Notes under the pieces: model-generated
Database searches by the model: none
Seen by the model: only the letters and a program-made list of their open reading frames with translations
Told to the model about the DNA's origin: nothing
Shown here: positions 8,987-17,273 of the stretch, one piece after another
How positions within the stretch are numbered: position 1 is the first letter of the stretch
Layout of the letters: each line of letters starts with the position of its first letter
Assembly: GCF_002197755.1 (NCBI RefSeq)
Contig: NZ_NHOT01000003.1
Location: 310,001-374,000 of the forward strand
Length of the DNA: 64,000 nt
DNA from: Pedobacter sp. AJM
GTDB lineage: Bacteria > Bacteroidota > Bacteroidia > Sphingobacteriales > Sphingobacteriaceae
Direction of reading: 5' to 3'
Made by a program: the position numbers and the translations under genes

Positions 8987-9895
8987 ATGGTAAATATTAC
9001 TAAAAAATCAAATTCCTTAAGGATTGCCATAGCCACGGCTACGGTAAAAGTTTCAAAACAAGAAACAATTGATGCCGTTGTGCAAAGAAAAATCCCTAAA
9101 GGAGATGTTTTTGAATTTGCCCGCGCTGCCGGATTATTTGGCGTAAAAAAAACCAGTGATGTGATTCCGGACTGCCATCCCCTTCCGATTGAATTTACGT
9201 CTATTACCTATGAAGTGGTAGATTTAACCATCCTGATTACAGTAGAAGTCCATACCGTTTATAAAACCGGGGTAGAAGTTGAAGCCATGCATGGTGCTTC
9301 GGTTACCGCATTAACCATGTACGATATGCTGAAGCCGATTGACAAGGGCGTAGAGATTCAAAATATCCGTCTGCTTAAAAAGTTGGGAGGCAAGTCAGAT
9401 TTAAAAAAACTGAAGTTCCCTGAAATTAAGGCTGCAGTAGTGGTGTGTTCCGATTCCGTTTTTGAAAAAACTGCTGAAGATGCTTCCGGCAAGGCCATTA
9501 TTAACCGACTGGCGCAATTGGGCATTGATACAGAAACCTATACCATTGTGCCCGATGTATTGGAAGATATCCAAAATACGGCTAAAAAACTGACAGACAA
9601 TAACATTAGCTTACTTATCTTTACCGGAGGAACAGGCTTATCACCTCGGGATGTGACTCCTGAGGCCATTAGTCCGCTCATTGAACGCAAAATTGATGGA
9701 ATTATGGAAACTGCCAGAAAGTATGGGCAGGAACGCATGCCTTATGCCATGTTATCACGGGGCGTGGCCGGCTTTATCGGTAACACTTTAGTATTAACTT
9801 TTCCAGGATCTAAAAATGGCGTGGAAGAATATATGGATGCGCTTTTTCCCCAAATTCTACATCTTTTTAACGTGAATAAAGGGCAAAAGCATTAA
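8987..9895 (+). CDS. moaCB: Bifunctional MoaC-MoaB fusion
   Basis: 302-residue fusion. Residues 1 to about 145 are MoaC, the cyclic pyranopterin monophosphate synthase that completes the MoaA reaction: KIPKGDVFEFARAAGLFGVKKTSDVIPDCHPL split by the conserved lysines, then VEVEAMHGASVTALTMYDMLK. Residues about 150-302 are MoaB/MogA-like molybdopterin adenylyltransferase: VVVCSDSVFEKTAEDASG, TGGTGLSPRDVTPEA and the FPGSKNGVEEYM nucleotide-site block. Both halves look intact. It is the last gene of the operon, ending 18 bases from the trehalase, which points the other way. Confidence 0.93.
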   Translation: MVNITKKSNSLRIAIATATVKVSKQETIDAVVQRKIPKGDVFEFARAAGLFGVKKTSDVIPDCHPLPIEFTSITYEVVDLTILITVEVHTVYKTGVEVEAMHGASVTALTMYDMLKPIDKGVEIQNIRLLKKLGGKSDLKKLKFPEIKAAVVVCSDSVFEKTAEDASGKAIINRLAQLGIDTETYTIVPDVLEDIQNTAKKLTDNNISLLIFTGGTGLSPRDVTPEAISPLIERKIDGIMETARKYGQERMPYAMLSRGVAGFIGNTLVLTFPGSKNGVEEYMDALFPQILHLFNVNKGQKH

Positions 9896-9913
9896 AATGT
9901 TTATCCGATAATA

Positions 9914-11464
9914 TTATCTTTTTAAAAGTTTAAGCAACACACCATTGGTCCAGCCGAATCCATCCTGTAAGGGATATTCTCCACCACCACCTTTACTTTT
10001 TGATTCGACCACATTATATTTTTCCATCAGTTTACCGGTTTCCTTAAAAACCGAAATATTCAGATTCACCCATCTATTGCTTATTGTATCAGCTAGTTTA
10101 TGATAACCATAATGATGTAAACCTTGTATACTCACCCATTGCAGGGGTGCCCAGGCGTTCGGTGCATCCCATTGCTGCCTGGTGGTTTTTAATGTAGTGA
10201 TTAAGCCACCAGGCTTCAGGAAATCCTTTTCCAGTTTTTCTGATACCGCTTTGGCCTGAGTAGCTGTAGCAAGCTTAAAATACAATGGAAAGGCAGCTGC
10301 TAAAGTTAACTGCTTAGAGAAGCTTTTATTTTTCCAGTTATAATCTGTAAAGAAGTTTTGTTGTGCATTCCAAAAATATTTCAATATTGCGGCTTTACGC
10401 TTCTTGGCGCTGGCAGAAAACAAATTAGCTTTTTTTGTATCCCCCGCCTCTTTATTGGCTGCTGCAATTGTACTTTCTAAATGATACATCAATGTATTTA
10501 AATCAACCGGTAAAAGATCGGTAGTGATGATCTGGCTAAAACTTAAGCCATCAGCAAACCAGCGGCTGCTGAAATCCCATCCAGACTCTGCCGCAGATCG
10601 CACGTGCCGTAGAAAGGTGGCTGGGTTTTGTTTGGTTGACCTGGCTGCTTCAGCATCTTCCAGGTATGATTCTTCCCTGGGCTGATCATCAGCGTCATAA
10701 TAACGGTTTAATAGCGTTCCATCATTAAGTCTGACTACATGATTAATTGCTTTTCCCGGTTTCAGCTGGTCAGCACCCTTCATCCAGAACTGGTACTCCT
10801 TTTCCAAAGCATTTTTGTATTCGCTCAATTTCACTTGCGGATTGTCCTGACAAAGCAGTTGCACCATAGCCGCAAAAAAAGGTGGCTGCGAACGGGTAAG
10901 GTAATAACTCCGGTTTCCATTGGGGATAAAACCATAGGTATTGATCAGGTAAGCAAAGTTATCAACCATATCTTTGATCAGTTTCGTTTTACCGGCCTCT
11001 TTTAATCCCAGCATGGTAAAGTAAGAATCCCAGTAATACACTTCACGGAATCGTCCTCCCGGCACCAGATAGGGCTTTGGCAATGGCAGTAATGAGGTTT
11101 GATAGGCAGAAACGGTATCAGGATTCCGCTGCAGCACAGTCCACAAAGTATCCAGATGTTTTTCAATGCCCGCTTTGATATCCGACTGGTATAAAGCAGT
11201 ATGACTTTCAGGTAAATTAAAATGTGCGTCCACAAAGCTTTTCAGGTTAAAATCTTTGCTGTTTCTTTGAGCAAGGTAAGCTTTCATAATTACCGAAGGC
11301 TCAGCTTTAGGAATCGCATCAGGAAAAGATTTCCCGTCAGCATAGATCCTGGAAAGCTGAACAGTCTCAAATAAACCCGGATAGGTTGATCGTGGTGATT
11401 TTTCATGCTGGGCAAATAACTCAGCTGAAACAAATAGTAAAAGAAAGAAAATAATTTTTTTCAT
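9914..11464 (-). CDS. Alpha,alpha-trehalase, GH37, exported
   Basis: Hydrolyses trehalose to two glucoses, probably in the periplasm. The 516 residues start with a signal peptide (MKKIIFFLLLFVSAELFAQ). Both GH37 signatures are present: PGGRFREVYYWDSY at 135-148, carrying the catalytic-acid region, and QWDAPNAWAPLQW from about 431, followed by the glycine-rich GGGGEYPLQDGFGWTNGV near the C-terminus. Length matches E. coli TreA. It is a single gene; transcription runs towards the cofactor operon terminus. Confidence 0.95.
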   Translation of the reverse strand: MKKIIFFLLLFVSAELFAQHEKSPRSTYPGLFETVQLSRIYADGKSFPDAIPKAEPSVIMKAYLAQRNSKDFNLKSFVDAHFNLPESHTALYQSDIKAGIEKHLDTLWTVLQRNPDTVSAYQTSLLPLPKPYLVPGGRFREVYYWDSYFTMLGLKEAGKTKLIKDMVDNFAYLINTYGFIPNGNRSYYLTRSQPPFFAAMVQLLCQDNPQVKLSEYKNALEKEYQFWMKGADQLKPGKAINHVVRLNDGTLLNRYYDADDQPREESYLEDAEAARSTKQNPATFLRHVRSAAESGWDFSSRWFADGLSFSQIITTDLLPVDLNTLMYHLESTIAAANKEAGDTKKANLFSASAKKRKAAILKYFWNAQQNFFTDYNWKNKSFSKQLTLAAAFPLYFKLATATQAKAVSEKLEKDFLKPGGLITTLKTTRQQWDAPNAWAPLQWVSIQGLHHYGYHKLADTISNRWVNLNISVFKETGKLMEKYNVVESKSKGGGGEYPLQDGFGWTNGVLLKLLKR

Positions 11465-11773
11465 AAATTAGAGATTCATAATGCTGCATTTCATAGTAGT
11501 AAAGCTCAAAGATAAAATCTGTGCTCTTTTTTGCGTTCACCTTTGTTTAATATAGTATTTATTCCCTAATCAAACCTGATCGCGTACATCAATAATATTT
11601 GCATCTAAAATACATCATCCGGGCGAAGCGTTTTACATTTTATTTATTAACAATGCGGTATTTTGAATCCCGTAGCGTAACCTGATCAGGAGCATAAAAA
11701 TGTTACGCTATTTTAAATAGTTATAAAAATATTGTATAAATTCATGCCAAGTTTTTTTTAATTTAGCCTTTCG
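11465..11773. other. Gene-free stretch upstream of the trehalase
   Basis: AT-rich spacer that should hold the leftward trehalase promoter; I could not place that promoter with confidence. It contains one hairpin: TAGCGTAAC at 11675-11683 and its complement GTTACGCTA at 11702-11710, with the perfect palindrome CCTGATCAGG between them. A short T run follows on the + side. I see no open frame that resembles a protein. Confidence 0.4.
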
Positions 11774-11920
11774 AAATTGATGCTGCTGGTAGTAGGTAAC
11801 AGTAAGCAAAGCCTTACGCGTCAGGCGCCCAGCAAATGATGTGGTGAGGTCAGGAAAACCTGTTATTGAGAAGGGACAAAATCTACGTGATCAGCGTTTC
11901 TTTAACAGCAGCATCAATTT
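11774..11920. repeat. Element bounded by a perfect 15-bp inverted repeat; possible structured RNA
   Basis: AAATTGATGCTGCTG at 11774-11788 is perfectly complementary to CAGCAGCATCAATTT at 11906-11920. The 117 bases between are more GC-rich than the flanks and hold smaller helices, for example GTAAG/CTTAC and CAGG-AAAA-CCTG. The right arm overlaps the stop codon of the AraC gene (11914-11916). I do not recognise a known RNA family; it does not show tRNA, SRP or RNase P motifs. It could be a small RNA, a palindromic intergenic repeat, or the 3' structure of the AraC transcript. Confidence 0.45.
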
Positions 11921-12702
11921 TCATTTTCAGTATTGCTGAACTGCGATAAGGAAATACCTTTATACCTTCTGAAAGCGATACCAAAGTTTGCCGCATTTGA
12001 AAAACCCAGAATGATAGCAATCTCATCTACAGTATATTCACTATCCAGCAACAATACTTCAGCTTCTCTCATGATCCGGTCTTTGATTAAGACAAATAAG
12101 CTTTTTCCCAGCACATGATCAAGGAAAGCATTTAATTTTCTAGGACTCATCCCCATCTCTCTGGCATAAAACCGGATAGCCTTTTCTTTTTTATAAAAAT
12201 TTTCCAGAATTGCTTTAAATCTTATGGTCTGCTGTAATTCATCAAGTGTCAGTGCAGCCAGATATCCGTCAAATCCGGCTGTAAACCCTAAAAAAAGCGA
12301 CAAACATTGCGAAAGAAGTGCTAAATCCCTATTTACTTCAATTTCCTTTTTCAACTGATCCAGTAAATTGAATGCTTTCTCAAGCCTGTTGCCGCTAAGG
12401 TCTCTAAAAGACAAATTAAGGAAAAGATTTTTAGCTAAGGGATCTAAATGTTGTTTTAGAAATTCGGCATACAGCGAACTACAGAAATTTAACCAGTAGC
12501 CGGTAGTAATTTCACCTTCCAGCCGAACCAAACCTTCTTCAGGGATGAAAAATATCCTGCCGTTTTTCAATTCATAATCACCAGAATTCATACAAAGTAA
12601 ACCATTGCCTTCTTTGATCACCAAAATTCTCATTGGATGCGTTGCGGCTAATGCGAATTCTCTTTTAAAAGTACCTTTTATAAGTTTCAGTTTAACCATC
12701 AT
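11914..12702 (-). CDS. AraC family transcriptional regulator
   Basis: 262 residues with an N-terminal cupin-like half (TTGYWLNFCSSLYAEFL region) and a C-terminal AraC DNA-binding domain from about 165: first helix-turn-helix FYAREMGMSPRKLNAFLDHVLGKS, second VDEIAIILGFSNAANFGIAFRRYKG. Two adjacent ATGs are possible starts; the first is used. It stands alone, with the trehalase 450 bases further downstream on the same strand, so control of the trehalase is possible but unsupported. Its stop lies inside the right arm of the 11774-11920 inverted repeat. Confidence 0.88.
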   Translation of the reverse strand: MMVKLKLIKGTFKREFALAATHPMRILVIKEGNGLLCMNSGDYELKNGRIFFIPEEGLVRLEGEITTGYWLNFCSSLYAEFLKQHLDPLAKNLFLNLSFRDLSGNRLEKAFNLLDQLKKEIEVNRDLALLSQCLSLFLGFTAGFDGYLAALTLDELQQTIRFKAILENFYKKEKAIRFYAREMGMSPRKLNAFLDHVLGKSLFVLIKDRIMREAEVLLLDSEYTVDEIAIILGFSNAANFGIAFRRYKGISLSQFSNTENEN

Positions 12703-13352
12703 CTTTAAATGAGCTGTTTTTGCATTAGATTAACTTCCCGTTGTTTGGTTACATATTATTTATGTGTAAACAATAAAAAGACAAAAATTAGAATAATTGT
12801 ATAGTATTAAGCTCAAAATGAATAAAAAAAAGGCATACTCATCATATCCAGCAAATGGAAAAACAGCATGTAAACATAAAAACTTATCATCAATAAACCA
12901 TTAAATTGTAATTTTAATCTGGCTAATAGTCACCACAAAATACAAACTTAATACACTTAAACAAGATTGCTGAAAATTGATCAAGCAAAAAATAATTTAA
13001 TCCCGTGAACAGATTAACTGATGGCAGTACAAATTGGATTTATAATAATTCTCATGCTTTTAAACGGTTTTCCCGAAGGTAAAACGATAGGCTCTCACCT
13101 GCGCAGCTTCACCTGATGAGTAAAAGCAAAACTTATATTCAAAACAGCGCAGCAAAAATATTCGATTGGCTTAAATAAGTGCATATCCAAATTGATAGTT
13201 TTTTATATTTGAATTACAGCTTATCTATGATCAATTCAGTCTAAATTGAAAGTAATTTCTTTTTATACTATTCATCTTGTCCTATCTTTATAAAACTAAT
13301 TTATATTACATAGTGTTCTTATAAATAAGTATACATCTATAAATCATGAAAT
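12703..13352. other. 650-base AT-rich stretch without a recognised gene
   Basis: Lies between the divergent AraC regulator and a 60-residue orphan. All frames are broken and none of the short pieces resembles a protein I know. It must contain the AraC promoter and the promoter of the small gene at 13353. I see no convincing inverted repeat or RNA signature. Confidence 0.35.
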
Positions 13353-13535
13353 ATGAAAAATGTGAATAAAAAAACACCTTCACACTTGCTTGATGAAATT
13401 AAACCTGGTGATATTATCAGGGATGAAACCGGCAAGATTGGAGAGGTTGTGGAAGTAGAAGTAATTAACCGGAAAATGGAAACACAGTATTATTATAAAA
13501 CCAAAAACAATGGTACTGTTTTAGTTATTAAATAA
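13353..13535 (+). CDS. Small hypothetical protein, 60 residues
   Basis: Starts MKNVNKKTPSHLLDEIKPGD, continues with IIRDETGKIGEVVEVEVINRK and ends in a YYYKTKNNGTVLVIK strand. This looks like a compact, all-beta SH3- or KOW-like fold, with an amino acid composition of a real protein. It stands alone with 650 empty bases before it and 175 after. No family recognised; function unknown. Confidence 0.5.
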   Translation: MKNVNKKTPSHLLDEIKPGDIIRDETGKIGEVVEVEVINRKMETQYYYKTKNNGTVLVIK

Positions 13536-13710
13536 CTTGATCAAAAAAGATGAATGAATTTTAAGGTGGAATGAATTGTTAACTTATAGCAGCATCCGGA
13601 TTAAAGAATCATACCGCCATGAATAAATTTCATTTTATGGCTTTTTATTGATTCAGAAAATTGTAGGGCACACTATTTAATGATGATATTTGCAAAAAGT
13701 TTACACACGT

Positions 13711-14346
13711 ATGCAACATATTAAAAACATCATTTTCGATTATGGCAATGTAATTTTCGATATCGATTTTAAAATTGCCCAGGCATCATTTCAAAAAATT
13801 GGCATTACAGATATAGAAAATTTCTTTGCACATAAAAGCCATAATCCATTGTTTGATGATTTTGAAACCGGCGCAATTTCTCCTGTAGAATTTCGTGAAG
13901 GCATTAGAAAAGCGGCAAACAAGCCCGGGCTTACTGATGCCCAAATAGATGAGGCCTGGAATAGTTTGCTGATTGGTACACACCAGGAAAATCATGACGT
14001 ACTTTTAAAAGTAAAAAATAACTACCGTACATTTTTATTAAGTAACAATAATGAAATCCATTACGACTGGATCATCAATTACTTGAAAACCACTTTCAAT
14101 TTAAACAATTATGATGCGTTTTTTGAAAAGGCTTATTTCTCTCAGCACATGAAATTACGTAAACCCAATACCAATATTTTTGAACAGGTTTTGAGTGAAA
14201 ACCATCTTAACCCTACAGAAACTTTGTTTATAGATGATAGTCCGCAACACATTGAAGGCGCAAAGAAGGTTGGGTTAAATACACTTTTAATGACTGAAAA
14301 ACCAGCACAATTGGAATCCTTTTTAAAAGCTAACGGAATTATATAG
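13711..14346 (+). CDS. HAD superfamily hydrolase
   Basis: 211-residue HAD-IA type phosphatase-like protein. Motif I is IIFDYGNVIFDID with nucleophile Asp10; the usual second Asp is Gly12, as in the DxGxV subgroup. Motif II is FLLSNNNE, motif III the lysine of KLRKPNTNIF, and motif IV FIDDSPQHIEGAKKVG. ATG at 13711 is chosen over an in-frame TTG 21 bases upstream because it places motif I at the usual distance from the N-terminus. The substrate cannot be read from the sequence. It is followed one base later by the Mpo1-like gene. Confidence 0.85.
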   Translation: MQHIKNIIFDYGNVIFDIDFKIAQASFQKIGITDIENFFAHKSHNPLFDDFETGAISPVEFREGIRKAANKPGLTDAQIDEAWNSLLIGTHQENHDVLLKVKNNYRTFLLSNNNEIHYDWIINYLKTTFNLNNYDAFFEKAYFSQHMKLRKPNTNIFEQVLSENHLNPTETLFIDDSPQHIEGAKKVGLNTLLMTEKPAQLESFLKANGII

Positions 14347-14347
14347 C

Positions 14348-14668
14348 ATGGAAGAAAAAAAGTTTAAATCATTAAAAGATTTCTATCCTTTTTATTTATC
14401 TCAGCACACCAATACCACTTCGCGTATCCTCCACTTTATCGGAACGGGCTTAGTTGCTTTAACATTCTTCGCCGGATTTCTGTTTCACCAGTGGCTTTTC
14501 TTTTTAGCCATCCCCCTGCTGGGTTATGGCTTTGCCTGGATAGGTCACTTTTTTTTCGAGAAAAATAAACCTGCTACTTTTCAATACCCGCTTTATAGTT
14601 TAGCGAGTGATTTTATATTTTTCTATGATCTCCTCAATGGCAAGCAAGACTTTACCGTAAAAAAGTAA
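14348..14668 (+). CDS. Mpo1-like (DUF962) membrane protein
   Basis: 106 residues with the family hallmark FYPFYLSQHTNTTSRILHF and the later GYGFAWIGHFFFEKNKPATF; two hydrophobic segments lie between and around these. In yeast, Mpo1 is an iron-dependent dioxygenase acting on 2-hydroxy fatty acids in the phytosphingosine alpha-oxidation route. The histidines of H-x-x-H type (HTNTTSRILH, GHFFFE) are retained, so the same chemistry on bacterial hydroxy fatty acids or sphingolipids is plausible, but unproven. Probably cotranscribed with the HAD gene. Confidence 0.82.
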   Translation: MEEKKFKSLKDFYPFYLSQHTNTTSRILHFIGTGLVALTFFAGFLFHQWLFFLAIPLLGYGFAWIGHFFFEKNKPATFQYPLYSLASDFIFFYDLLNGKQDFTVKK

Positions 14669-14670
14669 TA

Positions 14671-14722
14671 CCATTGGCAATCTTATGAGCAGTGATCACT
14701 GAAAGCTGTTGATTGCCAATGG
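14671..14722. terminator. Palindrome between convergent genes, likely terminator
   Basis: CCATTGGCAATC (14671-14682) and its perfect complement GATTGCCAATGG (14711-14722), with a nested palindrome AGTGATCACT in the loop. On the minus strand the stem is followed by TATTACTTTTTT, which suits termination of the proline dehydrogenase transcript. The plus side has no real T run. Confidence 0.5.
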
Positions 14723-14726
14723 AAAA

Positions 14727-15911
14727 TTAAATTTTTCTTCGCTTCAATTCCCTTTCAATCAAACCTAACTCACGGCCGGTTTGCCCTGCCACTGAAGTAT
14801 TTTCCTGAGCCCTTCTGAATAAATAGGGCATTACCGCCTTAATCGGTCCGTAAGGAACATACTTTGCTACATTATAATTCGCATCAGCAAGATTAAAACT
14901 CAAATTATCACTCATACCCAAAAGCTGTGAAAAATAAACATGCGGATGGTTATGCATGATTTTTTTCTCATCCAAAAGATAGGTTAATAATCGACTGCTA
15001 TCTTCATTATGGGTTCCGCAAACGATGGCTATTTCATCAATATGATCAATACAATACCGTAATGACGCATTATAATCTTCATCGGTTGCTTCTTTATTTA
15101 ATTGAATTGGGGATGGATAGCCCATTTCTGCAGCACGCTTGCGCTCTTTCTCCATATACGCACCACGAACCATTTTTACACCTAAAATAAATCCTGCAGC
15201 TTTTGCAATGAGGTGATCCGCCTTCATATCAGCCAGTTTATCCTGACGATACATTTGATAGGTATTATATACAATAATGCGTTCCTGGTTAAATTTACGC
15301 ATCATATCTAATGCCAGTTCATCAATTGTTTGCTGGATCCAGGTTTCCTCAGCATCAATCATAACCGGTACCCCCTTTTCAAAAGCAGTGCGGCAAATCA
15401 TTTCACAACGCAATTTTACCTTATCAAATTCTGCCTGCTCATCTGCTGATAATGTTCTCTTAGCATCTAATTTCTCCAATAACGCAAAACGCCCTATCCC
15501 GGTAATCTTAAATACCGTGATGGGAATATTAGGATCACCATCTGCACGGAGAATGGTGCGGATGATTTCCTGGCAAGTTTCGTCAAATACCGTTTCTTCT
15601 TCTTCACCCTCAACAGAGTAATCCAGAATGGTTCCAACACCACCTTTAGCCAGTTGCACGATAGCATGATCGCATTCCGCAATGGTTTCACCACCACAAA
15701 ATTGCTGAAAAATTGTAGCTTTTATGGCACCCTGAACAGGCAAGCCTATGTTTAGAAAGAAATTGGTAATCGGTGGGCCAACCTTCGTCAAAAAGTTGCT
15801 GCCAATCATTTTGAAAAGCCAAAAAGCTTTTTTGAGCTCAGCATTTGTTTTTTGACGGAACGCCACTTCCGTATTGTCGAAATTAGGCTGTTTATTGGGG
15901 GATAAATCCAT
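14727..15911 (-). CDS. Proline dehydrogenase family protein
   Basis: FAD-dependent enzyme that oxidises proline to pyrroline-5-carboxylate, monofunctional (394 residues; no P5C dehydrogenase domain). The beta/alpha barrel motifs are there: VPVMIDAEETWIQ, KMVRGAYMEKERKRAAEMGYPSP, IVCGTHNE, the YVPYGPIKAVMPYLFRRAQEN stretch split around the conserved Tyr-Gly-Pro, and the closing substrate-binding RRAQENTS. It diverges from the S4 gene across 95 bases. Confidence 0.92.
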   Translation of the reverse strand: MDLSPNKQPNFDNTEVAFRQKTNAELKKAFWLFKMIGSNFLTKVGPPITNFFLNIGLPVQGAIKATIFQQFCGGETIAECDHAIVQLAKGGVGTILDYSVEGEEEETVFDETCQEIIRTILRADGDPNIPITVFKITGIGRFALLEKLDAKRTLSADEQAEFDKVKLRCEMICRTAFEKGVPVMIDAEETWIQQTIDELALDMMRKFNQERIIVYNTYQMYRQDKLADMKADHLIAKAAGFILGVKMVRGAYMEKERKRAAEMGYPSPIQLNKEATDEDYNASLRYCIDHIDEIAIVCGTHNEDSSRLLTYLLDEKKIMHNHPHVYFSQLLGMSDNLSFNLADANYNVAKYVPYGPIKAVMPYLFRRAQENTSVAGQTGRELGLIERELKRRKI

Positions 15912-16006
15912 TCTTAGTTATGTAATAAGTCAGTTGGATGCAAAATTATAAAAAGCATCCGTTGTTAAAACTAAAAACCTGTAAATAATCGTATTTTTGT
16001 AACAAA

Positions 16007-16213
16007 ATGATACAATTCAAATTAGATGGGGAATTTATTCCATTAATCCAGTTGTTAAAGGCGACAGGATTGGTGGGTACCGGCGGAGATGCGCAGGCTG
16101 CCGTAATGGATGGATTAGTAAAATGCAATGGTGAAGTAGAGTTTCGCAAGCGTTATAAAGTCAGGGTTGGCGATATCATCACTTTTGAACAAGATAAAAT
16201 CGAAGTCGTATGA
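16007..16213 (+). CDS. S4-domain RNA-binding protein (YbcJ-like)
   Basis: 68-residue stand-alone S4 domain: LIQLLKATGLVGTGGDAQAAV, GLVKCNGEVEFRKRYKVRVGDII. Small proteins of this kind bind structured RNA, probably rRNA; the precise role is not established. A TATTTTTG promoter-like -7 box lies at 15992-15999, very close to the ATG. The stop overlaps the aroB start (ATGATG context), so it heads a small operon with aroB and the hydroxylase. Confidence 0.85.
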   Translation: MIQFKLDGEFIPLIQLLKATGLVGTGGDAQAAVMDGLVKCNGEVEFRKRYKVRVGDIITFEQDKIEVV

Positions 16214-17271
16214 TGGAAACTTTAAGCAGCGCAGGCCATTCACTTTATTTCGAAAGTAATTTAGATGCCTTAAAAAATCTTTTAGAAAGCAACAAATACA
16301 GCAAGGTATTTATTCTTGCTGATGAACATACCAGTGAAATTTGTTTACCGGTTTTTCAATCGATGATGGATGATTTTTCAGACTTTGACCTGATTGAAAC
16401 CTCCGCAGGAGAGGAAAACAAAAACATCGATTTTTGTATTGGCATCTGGAAAACCCTGCTAGATTTTGAGGCCGACCGTAAGAGCCTGCTGATTAACCTG
16501 GGTGGTGGTGTCATCACCGATATGGGAGGTTTTATCGCCTCGACCTATAAACGTGGTATTGATTTTATCAATGTTCCTACTACCCTGCTATCACAGGTAG
16601 ATGCATCAGTTGGTGGCAAAACCGGCATTGATATCGATAACGTGAAGAACATGGTGGGCACTTTTACCCTGCCGCAGATGGTTTTCATTGAAACGAAATT
16701 TCTGGAAACACTGCCGAAGCGTGAACTATTATCGGGTTTTGCCGAAATGATCAAACATGGTTTGATTTATGATAAAGCTTACTATGAAAAGTTAAAAAAA
16801 ACTGATTATTTAAATCCTTCGGCTGAAGACATTTATCGTTCGGTGGAAATTAAAAATGAAGTGGTAACCATTGATCCGCATGAAAGAAATCTGCGTAAGA
16901 TTTTAAATTTCGGTCATACCATTGGCCATGCGGTGGAAAGTTATTCGCTGGCAAATGATGAAAATCCACTAACACATGGTGAAGCCATTGCTATTGGATT
17001 TGTTTGCGAGGCGGCTTTGTCCATCAAAAACAGTCGATTATCCAAAGAAGAACTGAAAGATATCAGCGAGTACATTTTATCATTATATCCAAAATATCTT
17101 ATTAAAAAGGAAAGCTTTGAAACACTTCTGGAATTAATGCAAAGTGATAAAAAGAATGAAGATGGAAACATTTTATTTTCACTTTTAGAAACAACAGGCA
17201 AATGCGCGTTTAACTGCCGTGTAAGCAATGCCGATATTTTAAGCAGTTTGGATTATTATAACAGTTTATAA
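16210..17271 (+). CDS. aroB: 3-dehydroquinate synthase AroB
   Basis: Second step of the shikimate pathway: DAHP to 3-dehydroquinate, with NAD and zinc. 353 residues; NAD-binding and active-site block GGGVITDMGGFIASTYKRGI split, NVPTTLLSQVDASVGGKTGID, and the metal-ligand NFGHTIGHAVE. Starts at ATG 16210 or the next codon 16213. Its placement 1.2 kb before the aromatic operon keeps the shikimate genes together, although a hydroxylase and an attenuator lie between. Confidence 0.95.
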   Translation: MMETLSSAGHSLYFESNLDALKNLLESNKYSKVFILADEHTSEICLPVFQSMMDDFSDFDLIETSAGEENKNIDFCIGIWKTLLDFEADRKSLLINLGGGVITDMGGFIASTYKRGIDFINVPTTLLSQVDASVGGKTGIDIDNVKNMVGTFTLPQMVFIETKFLETLPKRELLSGFAEMIKHGLIYDKAYYEKLKKTDYLNPSAEDIYRSVEIKNEVVTIDPHERNLRKILNFGHTIGHAVESYSLANDENPLTHGEAIAIGFVCEAALSIKNSRLSKEELKDISEYILSLYPKYLIKKESFETLLELMQSDKKNEDGNILFSLLETTGKCAFNCRVSNADILSSLDYYNSL

Positions 17272-17273
17272 AA

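Noticed and set aside
11675..11710. Hairpin TAGCGTAAC/GTTACGCTA as a terminator for the AraC gene
   Set aside because: Transcription of the AraC gene reads this on the minus strand, where no T run follows the stem; on the plus strand there is no upstream gene to terminate.
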